Source: Malus domestica (Eukaryota > Streptophyta > Magnoliopsida > Rosales > Rosaceae). From it: 64,000 nt of DNA. This document shows positions 11,348 through 22,421 of this stretch, one piece after another. The DNA lies in NCBI RefSeq assembly GCF_042453785.1, contig NC_091670.1:37645501-37709500 (forward strand). Direction: 5' to 3'. Each line of letters opens with the position of its first letter. The first letter of the stretch is position 1. A program made the position numbers and the translations under genes. The notes under the pieces were generated by a model that worked only from the letters and a program-made list of their open reading frames with translations, did no database searches and was not told the origin of the DNA.

Positions 11348-12162
11348 ATTGTTATTGTAATGAACTCGGACTGGTCTTAGGCTCATTGTGAGTAAATAAT
11401 TATTTAGTGGAATAACCAGTAGGCTTGCTGCTGATGCACCTCCTTTCCCTCTTCAGATCAGTTTGTAAACAGTAGCCAGTTGAGTTTCTTGATTTCTGAT
11501 TTTCATCCACTTCATGTCTATTTGATCTTCTATTGACGCTACACGATTTCTAAACAATTCCTCTTACCACTCGTATATTTTCTACTGAACTCTATTACCG
11601 GAGGGGTGATTTGAACTCAGGTGCAAGGAGGTGGGCACACATCTGCTTACCACTCATAAATTCAAAAGCATATTTTGTGCTAAGAAAATCAATCTAAACC
11701 AATGCAAAATGCATATATATATATATATATATATATATAATTCCAAACGAGGTAGAAGTAGAACAGAACTCCAAATTAAACAGTTCCAAAATTTCTTATA
11801 TGTACAAAATCGACAATTTTGATGACTAACTATGAAACCAATGTTTGTGAAATAAAAGTTTGGACCAAATTAAGAAATGTGGCCAGCAATGACACAATAG
11901 CAATGTCTTTGATCAAGTCAATCTAGGTTCAATTAACAGAGCCAAAGAATTTGGTAAATTATATGCAGTCTTGTCCAACTGCTATTTGTTTTACTCCTGT
12001 TTCTTGGCATCAAACGCGCGTTTCCATAGTTTTTTCAGTTTCCAAGCTATTTCCTCGGCCATTCAAATATTTCTTTTACAATATACTGACTGCTACTAGT
12101 CCAGATTATATCTGAACTGGTAAGATTTTGGGCGAGATTTAATGGCTGAGTCGCTGAAGGTA
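11348..12162. other. 3' flank of the beta-xylosidase gene
   Basis: No gene is supported. It holds the presumed 3' UTR and an (AT)n microsatellite at about 11710-11738. Confidence 0.5.
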
Positions 12163-12750
12163 TCCATATATCCAAATTAAATTTTAAATGTGGATTGTCT
12201 TCTTAATCCTATTGCATAATCACCATTAAGTACAATTAACAATAAAACTAAAATTTATCAATAAACTCACACCCAATAATTTAAACGAAAGAGCAAATAA
12301 TAACAGAAATCGAAAAGGAAGTGAAGCTTACACTTCGGTTTGGAAGGGTAATAAAGTGAAGGTGATGTAGGGCCGGATGATTTTCAACGTGTTTTGGATG
12401 GACCAAAATAGAAGAATTTTTTAAGATTATGCAGGAACTGGTTTTGAAGAGCTTTGGGACATAATTAGGTTTCTGTCAGCCCTCTAGGCTTCTGTTTCTC
12501 ACGAGTTCACGTGAATTTCCATCTCCTTAATTAATTTGGGTGGATTGGAAGGCAACTTCCTTTTAGTTTGTGACTTTGTGTTTGATTTCTATTAAATCAT
12601 AAAGGATTGAACGGAAAGACGACAGACCTAGCGGAAGGAGGGAACGTCAGAGGAGAGAACATATGCTTTGAGTTTGGTTTTTTATATTTTAAATGGGTGT
12701 AAAGATAAAATTACATATTAAATTGAGTTTGTGATGATAGTAAACTTTAT
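12163..12750. mobile_element. Truncated relative of the Mutator-like element
   Basis: The left part (12163-12283) matches the subterminal region of the element at 3163-4330, including AAACTAAAATTTATCAATAA and CTCACACCCAATAAT. The right part (about 12680-12750) matches its other end (GGTGTAAAGATAAAATTACA against GGCGTAAAGATAATTTACAT). The outermost TIR tips are not recognisable. Its right edge coincides with the 5' break of the beta-xylosidase pseudogene. Confidence 0.6.
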
Positions 12751-12752
12751 GT

Positions 12753-13535
12753 TTTGCTTATGAGGGTAGGCTACTTCGACGGAAACCCTACTTTCAAATC
12801 TCTTGGCAATAAGGATATATGCAACAAAGAACATATTGAGTTAGCCACAGAAGCAGCAAGAGAAGGAAATGTTTTGTTAAAGAATGCCAATGAAACTGCC
12901 TCTGAACTCTGCTAAGTTTAAAACCCAGCTGTCGTCGGGCCTCATGACAATGATACCAAGGTCATGATCGGAAACATGGCTTAAGAATGGATCTCCTAGG
13001 AAGCTGATGCAACCATAGTTTGGTGGGTTGGACTTATCAGTTGAGGCAGAGGGCTTGGACACAGTGGACCTCCTGCTTCCTGGTTTCCAAACTCAACTTA
13101 TCAACCAAGTCGCTAGAGTCTATAAGGGTCCAGTAATTCTTGTAGTCATGTCTGCCGGTTGTGTTGACCTCAATTTCGCCAAACAAAATGATTAAGTCAG
13201 AGACATCTTGTGGGCAGGGTACCGGGGGAGGAAGGTTTCCTTGTCATTGCAGATATTAACGGATTAGGCAGGTGGTAATTACAACTTAAGGACAGTGTCA
13301 GTGTCGTTTGAGTGGGGCTCCCTCAGGTCAGTCTATCTAAAATTCCAACATCTACGTTTACCCATTTGGTTATGGCCTTAGCTACGCTTAATTCAACTAC
13401 ACCCTAACAACTGCAGATAAATTGATGAATATTTTGTTGAACAAGACCCAAAACTTGCCACGAAATTAAGTACGACGATGAAGCACACAGACCAGCTTGC
13501 CCTGCAGTCCTCGTAGATGACTTGTATCACAACTG
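12753..13535 (+). pseudogene. Beta-xylosidase pseudogene (3' half, disrupted)
   Basis: The sequence corresponds to exons 5-7 of the intact gene at 8217. Recognisable blocks are [69 protein letters not shown] and [10 protein letters not shown]. It has stops (for example after the NANET block near 12913), several frameshifts, and a deletion that removes most of the segment between the NYAG-equivalent and ADATI. Exons 1-4 are missing. It keeps EGLD where the intact gene has ESLD, so it is not a simple derivative of the present intact allele. It is non-functional. Confidence 0.9.
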
Positions 13536-14455
13536 TACAAATACCAATCTCTACCAGAAAGTATGGTTAAAATCCTGCATATTTTCTAAGTAAATCGTTA
13601 TTAGCACTTTAAAAAAGTTATCATGCATTTATTTAGTCGTTCCTCTTTTATTGTTCTATTATATAATTGTGTACTGATAACTTTTTTAGAGTGTGCGTTG
13701 CATCTCCCTTTCTATATAATAGTAATAACACACCAGGTATGCAAGAATCGATCTCCACGAGACAGAATCTTGTTGCTATGATGAAAATCAATTTCTTCCA
13801 ATATAACCAAAGAAAAGACTTTACCTTACAACTAATAAGTAATAGTTCCCATGATTACATCCAACTGAGGATGGCTTCCATCCAAATGTAAGAGCCAAGG
13901 AAACATGAACACAAAATTTAAGTAAAAATTACATTTTTTTTTCTTTCCTTTGTTTCAAAATATTGAAGGGCGAGATTGGGCGGAACAGAAAGTTTACTCC
14001 TTTGTGACTGAAAGGTCACGAATTCAAATCGTGAAAAACATCTTTGCAAAACAAGAGTACAACTACACAGTCCCCCGACAATCTCGTAAAACAGTAAGCC
14101 TTATTAACTTAAAGTCGCCCTTCCTTTCAAAACCTTCAAAAGTAAATAAAGTAGAATATGGATGAGCAAAAAGCCACCATAACAGACGGACCAAAAAATA
14201 AAGTGAACTGCAAGAGATGATGGGCAGGGGAGTCCCAACTTGACCAAAAATGATCCCAAAGAGTGGGGCCAAAAAGGCACAAAAATTAGAGAGCAAGAAG
14301 TATGGGGGTAAGTGGGAAAAAAGTCTTCAATGGTGCGCCACCATCCCCAAATCTTATTGGAACTTCAAACAAATGTACAGGGATGGGAGGAGGCAATACC
14401 TCCGTCCATCCTTGTCCCAACTATTTCCAGCACCTTAAAAAGTTAATAAAAAACC
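13536..14455. other. Intergenic, possible SINE-like fragment
   Basis: No gene is supported. At about 13985-14060 a segment with AAAGGTCACGAATTCAAATC followed by GTGAAAAACATCTTTGCAAA looks like a degenerate tRNA-derived SINE (a box B-like core and the typical CTTTGCAAAAC trailer). This is a weak call based on resemblance alone. Confidence 0.3.
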
Positions 14456-14653
14456 GAATTGGATCCTCTCCTGAGCCTAAAGAGAGGATCTTCCTGATCA
14501 AGAAATGTGGATCGTTAGATTTTCATTCAACGATTATAATTATTATAACTTTAAAAGAACCTTTATTTGTTGTAGCCGTTGAATAAAAATCCAATGGCTC
14601 ACGTTCCTTGGTCAGGAGGATCCTCTCCTTGGACTCAGGAGAGGGTCCAATTC
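14456..14653. mobile_element. MITE with GATCCTCTCC-type inverted repeats
   Basis: The left end GAATTGGATCCTCTCCTGAG is matched by the reverse complement of the right end, GAATTGGACCCTCTCCTGAG; pairing continues through AGAGAGGATC, CCTGATCAAG and TTCAACG with some mismatches. The element is about 200 bp and non-coding. A clear target duplication could not be fixed because both flanks are poly(A)-rich. Confidence 0.75.
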
Positions 14654-15547
14654 CATAAAAAAAACCATACAAATTAAAGAGTATTTGAAAAAATTAAAAA
14701 AAGAAAAGAAAAAAAAAGACAGTGACACGGAATTGAACAAGTCATGCTCACATAAAGCAACCAGTGATCATCAGAATCTTGTATAAAAAAGAGAGGAGTT
14801 TTTAACCGAATCCAGCACCAAATACAAACACGAAAGCTTATTGGTTATGAGGGAAGACGCAAGAATTCACCTTACATGCATGATCGTGATGTTCGTGTTC
14901 CGGGATTTCGAATCGTTGAGTGTGAGAGCTATGGAAAGGAGACATAGCAGCGACATCACTGACACGTCTTTGTGATTCATTCGACAGGGATTAAACAGAG
15001 ATCGTTATGGCTCGTTTGGTGCTCGAATTGGATTGAACTGGATAACTAACAAAATTTGAACCACGTTGAAAAAATTTTGTCCGACTTGAAGGTAGACTAT
15101 TAATTTTACAGACCAAAGAAGCTCATCATTTTCAATCCCCACAAGATTTTCGGATTCCTTCATTAATCCCTTCTGATCACCTCAAAATAAAAAATCAATT
15201 CATCTCCGCTTTCAATATACGTTGAATTTTTTTAATTATCTAATTCAATTCAATTGCAAGACGAATATAAGCAAAAATGGAACATCAATTATAACTAACA
15301 GAAGCAAACTGATTTATTAACCAAGCGAGGGTGGCGAAAATAGTGCATAGTTACATAGCAGTCGATAGCTGCAACTTACCATACGAAATTAACTGAAAAG
15401 AAGAAAATGAGCATCCATACTACAAATCAGAGAGCTCCGAAATCAGATTCGAGTGACAACATGAGGGATAATCGCCTTCGTTCAAAAGAGAGGGGAGTGA
15501 AAAAAACAAGAGAGTACGTTCTTACCACCGTAGCTTCAAGTGCACAT
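14654..15547. other. Downstream flank of the bHLH gene
   Basis: No gene is supported. It presumably contains the 3' UTR of the minus-strand bHLH gene near 15450-15547; the rest is AT-rich. Confidence 0.4.
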
Positions 15548-16279
15548 TTAGTCGTTCAAATTCTCAACTCCAAGCTTCTGCAGCTCAACCTTGAGAGATT
15601 TCAAGTACTGAACAGCTTCGTCTAGAACGGCGACAGTGTTCATTTCATTCGCACCAGGAACAATCCCTCTCAGCGTCCTCACCATCTTCTTCATTTTTTG
15701 GCGTTTCCTTTCACTATTGCAGCTGCTACTGCTACCAATGGCAGTAGATTTTTCAAGTGAAGAACACAGCCTTTCCTTCTTGGTTTTCAAACCATAACTG
15801 GAGCAAGAATCAGAGAATGAGCTCCCATAATTTCCACGAGTTCGTGCTGTACTGACCTCTTCCTCATCATAATCTTCCAGCTCTTCCTCTTCCAGGCTCA
15901 ACAATGCATCAATATCATCGGAGTCCTCCTTCAGAGTAGACGATGCTTCTCTATTGTCAATATTTCCCTCGTTCAATCCCAGATTGTCTTGGATGTAAGC
16001 TGCACAGAGGTTAAAGGCAGGACCAGTAATTTTGTGGGAAATTTCAGGATTGAACATAATCTGACTTCGATGATCAGTCTGGTCGAAGATAATGAAATTC
16101 TTCGGGCAGATGCTAGAGGTTTGAAATTCAACACCATGGAAAGGTCTAAAGTGATTTGCGTCATTAGGTAAAACTGCCCCACACCCAGAAGCAACTGGAA
16201 TATGCATGTAATTATTACCCACTTGATTTGAAAACGGCGGAGCTGCCTTGTTGGGGTCAAATTGCTGGTCACTCTGCAT
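15548..16279 (-). CDS. Atypical bHLH transcription factor, bHLH144/SAC51-like
   Basis: The main ORF from ATG at 16279 encodes 243 residues in one exon. An acidic stretch (DDIDALLSLEEEELEDYDEE) precedes a C-terminal helix-loop-helix (RKRQKMKKMVRTLRGIVPG, then NEMNTVAVLDEAVQYLKSL) with a weak basic region, typical of the SAC51/SACL group thought not to bind DNA well. Known biology of the family: these proteins dimerise with LONESOME HIGHWAY-type bHLHs and restrain xylem cell proliferation, and their translation is raised by thermospermine through a conserved upstream ORF. That uORF is present here, 260 nt upstream. An in-frame TTG at 16321 extends the frame but is not a credible start. Subgroup bHLH144/SACL3 is inferred from the HLH segment. 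Confidence 0.88.
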   Translation of the reverse strand: MQSDQQFDPNKAAPPFSNQVGNNYMHIPVASGCGAVLPNDANHFRPFHGVEFQTSSICPKNFIIFDQTDHRSQIMFNPEISHKITGPAFNLCAAYIQDNLGLNEGNIDNREASSTLKEDSDDIDALLSLEEEELEDYDEEEVSTARTRGNYGSSFSDSCSSYGLKTKKERLCSSLEKSTAIGSSSSCNSERKRQKMKKMVRTLRGIVPGANEMNTVAVLDEAVQYLKSLKVELQKLGVENLND

Positions 16280-16538
16280 CAGAAATTCTAAGTAATTAAA
16301 GCTTAACAGACGGCGTTTCAACTGAAGTGTCAGATTCTTTGACTTCTAACTGGATGAAGGTTCGCAAAGATAATACGAGAACTGTTTACAAATCAAGTTA
16401 TTTCCATTTTGGTCACGAGAGCCACCTATTCCCAACCAAAAGCAACCACAACAACTACAACTGCCTTCTTATGTATAAATACCGCAAGAGTGCCAGTTTA
16501 TACCAAATCCCCGAGTCCAGAGGGCTTTTGATATAATA

Positions 16539-17086
16539 CTACGTAACAGGTTTAAGCAACTGACGGAAATATTCAGCCTGTGAGAGCAAAGAAAGAGGAT
16601 ATCAAAAAATTTGTTTTAACATCTTGATAGTGGTACAATCAAGCATGCAAGTCAAGAACAATCATTTGAATGCATATCAATACGTAGTCCTGGTAAAGAC
16701 AGCAAACATGTTTTTCCATTGAATTTAATAACTACTTAATTACTGCTTGGGAAATGGGAATAATAGTTAAATAAACTAGTATCCTGCCCGCAGCTCACCC
16801 AAATTTGTAAAGTATGCCAATAACTATGGAATTCCAAATGAAATCGAACTGACAATCTTATTTCATGCTTAATGTAAGTGAATTCCGCGGAAAGAAGTAT
16901 TATTGCAATCAATCGAAGCTGAAAGAAGATGAACAACAACATAATGCCACGGCAGGGAAATAAGAATATCAGATGTACCTGACAAACTTGCATCTGGTGA
17001 GAGTAGGCAATTACCCCAACACTCATTAAAATCTTCCCAACTTCCTTTATAGCTCGATATTTCTTTACGTTTACCCCAATGTTCAT
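16539..17086 (-). CDS. Conserved SAC51-type upstream ORF, split by an intron
   Basis: Two exons, 17086-16979 and 16577-16539 on the minus strand, splice (GTACAT donor, CTCTCACAG acceptor) to a 48-residue peptide. Its C-terminus QAEYFRQLLKPVT followed by a stop is the signature end of the SAC51-family uORF, and the preceding KKYRAIKEVGKIL ... GVIAYSHQMQVC aligns loosely with the usual RFRALK...RVIACFQP region. In the family, the peptide represses translation of the downstream bHLH ORF and thermospermine relieves it. The first codon is chosen as the most 5' ATG in this exon; a further upstream exon could extend it, because GATTTTTAG just upstream resembles an acceptor. Confidence 0.8.
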
Positions 17087-18264
17087 TCTCACTCTTCCAA
17101 CCAGCCCTAAAAATCACCAAATAAAAGGATCCTTCCAAAACAGAGTTTCACCTGCAGCAGTCGATCCACAAAGCCGCATTGTTAGAATGAGACTGAAAGA
17201 GCAATTAGAAACCGAACTACAATGCCACATTTGATAAGAAGTACAGACACATCAACTTGTCCCCAATAACTTAAAGCACAAAGGAATCAACGAACTGACG
17301 TTTTTGTTCTACAACAATCAAACAATTAAAATAAACATATAAGAAATCATTCGGTTTCCTCTAAAAAATCGGTAGCAAGCCCGTAGGGGAAATCGGATAC
17401 ACTGGAGGTAAATGCGTAATCAAGTTTCGATTTTTACACAAAATAACTTGATCCTGTCAGCCGAATCAACAACACAAAACTATCTTGAACAAAGCAAATG
17501 AAGGCACAATAAACTGCAATACAGAATGTGTGTAATCTCACCAAAGTGAAGCAATTTACAGTATGACACGGAAGAACACCACCAAGCGAACGCAGTTCCT
17601 GTTGTAATTCACAAAAGAAGACGTCCACGGCATCTTGATTTTATTTCTTCAATGCCAAATTAATAGTAAGTCCTCTCAATCTTCCACTGGGAAAAACTAA
17701 ATGGAAACAAAATCCCAAAGTTAATCAAATATTATCCAACATTTATGCCTTCACACCAGTCACTTAACACAATAAACACACAAATAAAGATAAATTTGCC
17801 TAATCAGAAAACTGCAAAGAAAAAAAAAATCAAATTAAAATAATTTATTAATTTGAGCAGTTTCCTAGCAACATAAACAGAAGCTAATTACACAGAAACA
17901 CTCAGAAAATAAAAAATTACTTAAACAATTAATCCCAATTCAAAACCCTAGATTATGGATCCAAAACAAACCAAATCATTCATTTATATTATATCATCCA
18001 GTGAATCAACAGGAACGACCTCAAAAGCAAACAAATCAACCTTCAAGTCCCTCAAAAACCACAACCCACAAAAAATTACAGCAGAAAAAATGTAAAGGTG
18101 AAAACTTTCAGAGCAAAACCTAGGTTTTAAGAAGAAGACAGAAGATTTGAACCAGATTATCGATTGCAGAAGATCAGATTTCGGATTTGGGAAATGAGTA
18201 CTTTTCTCTGAGCAAAAATTTCCCTGGATACGCGCTGCTGAACAAGATCTACCACTACTGGCTC
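17087..18264 (-). other. Long intron-containing 5' leader of the bHLH gene
   Basis: The transcript probably starts near 18250: a pyrimidine-rich, ATG-poor stretch runs to AAAACCTAG|GTTTTG at about 18118, a plausible first-exon donor. Further short ATG-initiated ORFs occur on the minus strand inside this region (for example around 17612), but I cannot tell leader exon from intron without transcripts. Confidence 0.45.
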
Positions 18265-18316
18265 TGAGAGAGAGAGAGAGAGAGTGTGTGTGTGTGAGAG
18301 AGGAGAGAGAGAGAGA
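18265..18316. repeat. (GA)n/(GT)n microsatellite
   Basis: Runs of GAGAGA interrupted by GTGTGTGTGTG next to the presumed transcription start of the bHLH gene. Confidence 0.9.
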
Positions 18317-20489
18317 TAAATGGGAGGGCGTGTTTGGGGAGTGGTGGGTATTTAATTTTGGGGTTTTCGTTGGGATGTGTGAAGGGACCGAGACAGAGAG
18401 GAGTCAAACACGGAGCGTGTGAGCCGTCGGATTGGGGGCCTTGGAAATGCTTTCCGTCTATTGCGGATGCAATGATGCCCGTCGGATGGAGCACGCGTGC
18501 AGGGGCAATGTGGGGCCCCTTCTCGAGGTTTGACGAATGCGTACGTATCGTGGAAAAATGACTCCTCTACTCTTTGCCCGTGTGAATGCTCCATTTGCCT
18601 TTATTTATTACCCCCTACTCTCTTCAATTATGCTTTCCATAATTTTGCTTTTGCTTTAGTTAGCTCAAAAAAATTTGGGCAAAAATAATATTAAGAAATT
18701 AAACGATAAACTAACAAGTTTTCATTTATAATTTTTATGCAAACAATATTATAAGTCATTAAGATTAAATTTGTCCACGACGAGATTTTATATTATGAAA
18801 ATGTGTCAAGATAGTTTAATTGTTAATACAGGAAAAAACGTATGTTTCAGTAAAAAATACTAAACTATCATTTAACCATTCCGAATTAGAGTGGAACTAT
18901 TCAAAATAGGATTTCCGAACTATTAGGTGATTTTCGTTTGTACTATTGTTCCATACTTGTAATTTCAACACATCAATTAATGAAAACAAAAATCATATTC
19001 ACGAAGCTAAAATAATATAAACTAATCAACATACCATAAAATCAATGTCAGAAAACTTATAAAATTGCATCCCAATAATCATACTATAATATATTATGAA
19101 TCTAAAATATTCAACAAATACACATCAACTTTTATGTTTAACATCCTATATTATTAATTTAAATTAATATTAGAAAAATTACTTTAAATTTGAAATTAGA
19201 GAATTAGGTGATGTTGGAAAGAAGTGGACCAGGTGGTCGTGGTCTGGTGGGTGGCGAAGTTGAGAGAGGTGGAGCAAGTGGTGGTGGCTACCTGGTGGGG
19301 ATGAATAGGGAATCAATGGAAAAAGAGAATAGGGTTGGGGAATTTTCAATTAGGGGTCTGTAAAAAAATTGGGATTCGTTGGGATTTATTTATGACTTGT
19401 TAATAATTAAATTATATTGTTGTTTATAAATTTAACTCCTATCTGTGTCTGTGTGTTTTCTTTTTTCGTTTTTGTGTTGCATGTGATATTTTTGACGAAT
19501 TTATTCATACGTGAATACGACCCCTCAAGCTCAAGGTGCATGAATGACGAGGGAAGATGGCGATGTGTGTGTCAAATTGTTAATTCGTGGCAATATAATT
19601 GGCTGCCAAGTGGCAATAAACTTCTAGTTCTAAACCACATACCAAACTTTGAATTGACAGAAGTGGAATAAAATTCATGTACTATTATATGTCACGCTTT
19701 ATCTACGTAAACAATGGTCGGATCGGATGGATGATATTAATAAGTGGTTTTACAAGTAAAAACAAAATTCAAGTTACTTCTGAGTTTGTGTTTCTTGTAA
19801 GGTGGTGATGTTAGAGAGATTATCTGCTTGAATAATATAAAAAATGGGTTTAAAAAGAAAATTAAACACAAAACTTCAAGTGCATGAATGAATTAATACT
19901 TTCAACATATGAGTTGAGGTACAAGCTGCTTGATCTCAATACTAGACTTTAAAATTAATACAAGTATTTTCTTCATTTAATTATGTATTTTGATTTTATC
20001 TTACTTTTTCTTTATAAACTATGGTGTTAATTAGTTAAATTGTTAGTTGGTAGGGAATAAGAGGATAGGTGGGGATCGAACTCACGCCAGACTATATAGA
20101 CATAATTACTTTCCATCAATGCAATAAAACGCGATATGCTTGATTTTATGTTACTTATTTCCCTGTTTGTTTTTCAATGTGTATCACTAAGTTAAGTCCA
20201 ACCGAATCTTGTTACATAAATATCAAGCTAAGTCAAGCAACTCATCCCAAATACAAGCCGAGTTGAGACACAGTGACAAACTCATCATACTCATACGTTC
20301 TAGCAAAGTTTAAGCAGTACTAATCAATCTCTGCCTCTGGATTTCAACACTTCAACTAAGCTCAAGCTTCGGAGATTAACAGTCGAATCAAATTATAGCT
20401 AAGGTACAGTCCACAGTCCCCACAATTGGGACAAATTTATTAGACTACAAAAGAAGCAAACACGATAACAGAAAAACGCTTTGATAGTC
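18317..20489. other. Intergenic, no supported gene
   Basis: 18330-18560 is GC-rich and resembles a promoter-proximal region of the bHLH gene. The remainder is AT-rich with no recognisable coding or mobile sequence; short ORFs here have no coding character. Confidence 0.5.
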
Positions 20490-22421
20490 TCAGACATAGA
20501 CGCAATCACCCAAACCTGCAGTATATAACAAGCACGTTTTGTTAGAATCATAGCAATGAGGTAAAGGAAAAAATAAAAATACAAGATATGCAGTGTGTTA
20601 TGCTAAACAAATTGGCTTACTTGGATTCGTCACGACGACTTGGCCAGCACCGTTGAAGTCGCAATTGTATTGTCCGTCAGCCTTATAGTAAAGATTCATG
20701 GCAAATGAGGCATGGCTTATCAGTGTATTTGGCAAAAAACATGAACCATGTTCTTGTATCTTGCTGCAATCTTTTAGTACTCCACAAGCGAAGTCAATGA
20801 TTTCCTGCAACGCAGGATCTGGGATTCCTGGCTTAGCCACACACCAAGTGTCCTGCAAACCCAAAAAAACATATTAACTGTTTGAATGATTTAAGATTTT
20901 GGTTTAAATGAGTTATGTTTTTGTGAGGGAGAAATTAGGTTTGATTAATTACCTTTTTCTGTGGCAGTGGAGGTCCTGATCCTCCTGCCAAATACAAGGG
21001 ATAAGAAAGCACAAATATAAAGAGATACAAATATTATTTACATACGAAACGTAAAGGAAAATACTTGGCTCTACCCATGGACGAAGCCATTCTTACTTAC
21101 ATGCCAATCAAAGATGATATCTGTGGCAAAAAAAAATTATTTTCGTGTTTTTATCAAATTTTATTTTGCAATGGATCAAATTGTGAATTGCAAGTAGAAG
21201 AATGACTTATCCTGAGGAGCCGATAAGTGTCAAAATGTATAACTTGTTGAAAACACATACCGCTCACAAATGTGCAGCTGGCATAATAACCTGCAACAAT
21301 ATGGTACAGCCTTAAAACGTTTAATTAATTTGTTGGAAATAAACTTTTAAAATTTGAAACAAATTAAATTGTTTGTATTTGTTTAATTAAATTATATGAA
21401 ATTGAAATGGCCTACTTGGATCAGTCAAGGAAATGAGACCAGTATTGGTGAAATGGCAATTCCATTGCTTTCTTCCCATCTTTTGGTAGTAAGCATTCAT
21501 GGCGTATGAGGCATGGTGCACTGATGTATCTGGATAAAAGCAACAGCCTCCTTTCACTGTTGGGGTGCAGTCTACATAACTGCATGCATAATCCACTGCT
21601 GAATGTAGGGCTTCTTCTTGTGCTGCAGGATTTGCTACACACCAAGCATTCTACAAAACCATGCAGATTAATTAAATTGTAATTAAATTAATCTAAGTAT
21701 TTGTTGATTGTTATGAAAATATGGTTTCAGCTGGCTTAATTACCTGTGCATTCACCACCATGGAAATCTCTCCTGCAAAAATAATTGAAGTTAAGGATTA
21801 TAATTAAGCTATTTTGCTGACAAAGGATTATAATTAGGGAACTTTAACGAAAAACTACATTTTTACACTAAAAAGTCAATCCTAGTACTATTCACTTTAT
21901 CCTTTATTTTAAAGTTTTCAAACCATTTTCATTAGTTTTCCTTTATAATTATTAGTTTGGGCAAAACACCTTTTTAGTCCTTTCACAAAGTCACACTTTC
22001 GTTATATTTACCATTACATTCAATTTGGTATCCGATGGCATCCGACAATTCCGTTAATTCCTTGTAGGAAATCGTCATGCACTTGGCAGATCAGAGGTAA
22101 ATTTGACGGATTTCATACAAGCTACAGGGACCAAATTCGTTGCAATTGAAAACCATCTATGAAAATGTAACCTTATGAAAACTATAGGAACTAATTAGGT
22201 AAGGGCCGAGACGAAATGATCAAAAACCAATTTCAGATTTTGAGAGAGTGCAGAAAAAGGGGAAATTTACAAATGTAAAATGCTGCATAGAGTTAAGAAA
22301 ATAAAAAGGATCAAAACTAGTTTTGCAGCTTAAGATGGAATCGAAGAATCTTGATCATACCTGAGAAGACGAACAGAAGAAGGATAGAAATAATAGGAGA
22401 CGGTAGAGCTAACTCAGCCAT
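20490..22421 (-). CDS. Secreted protein with two X8 (CBM43) domains
   Basis: Seven exons on the minus strand (22421-22361, 21772-21744, 21650-21416, 21290-21261, 20984-20953, 20852-20621, 20515-20490) join in frame to 214 residues. Residues 1-29 form a signal peptide (LPSPIISILLLFVFSG). Two X8 modules follow: NAWCVANPAAQEEALHSAVD ... CCFYPDTSVHHASYAMNAYY and DTWCVAKPGIPDPALQEIID ... CFLPNTLISHASFAMNLYY, each with the conserved W-C-V-A start, paired cysteines and a short separate exon for the last Cys-Thr/Val block. They are linked by GGSGPPLPQKK. X8 modules bind beta-1,3-glucan (callose). No glucanase domain and no GPI-anchor tail are present, so a free wall/apoplastic binding protein is likely; precise role unknown. 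Confidence 0.88.
21837..21942. mobile_element. MITE in intron 1 of the X8 gene
   Basis: GGGAACTTTAACGAAAAACT ... CATTAGTTTTCCT with imperfect terminal inverted repeats, flanked by the 9-bp direct repeat TTATAATTA (21828-21836 and 21943-21951). The 9-bp duplication hints at mobilisation by a Mutator-type transposase. Same family as 6371-6520. Confidence 0.72.

Noticed and set aside
13950-14165. 71-codon frame at the SINE-like stretch
   Set aside because: No coding character; better explained, weakly, as a tRNA-derived repeat.
16280-16321. Upstream in-frame extension of the bHLH ORF (KRRLLSFNYLEFL)
   Set aside because: It begins with TTG, not ATG; the first ATG in frame is at 16279.
21061-21130. 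Possible extra exon in the X8 gene (CACAG|ATATCATC ... CAT|GTAAGT)
   Set aside because: Including it shifts the frame of the following exons; skipping it gives GGSGPPLPQKK and an intact second X8 module.
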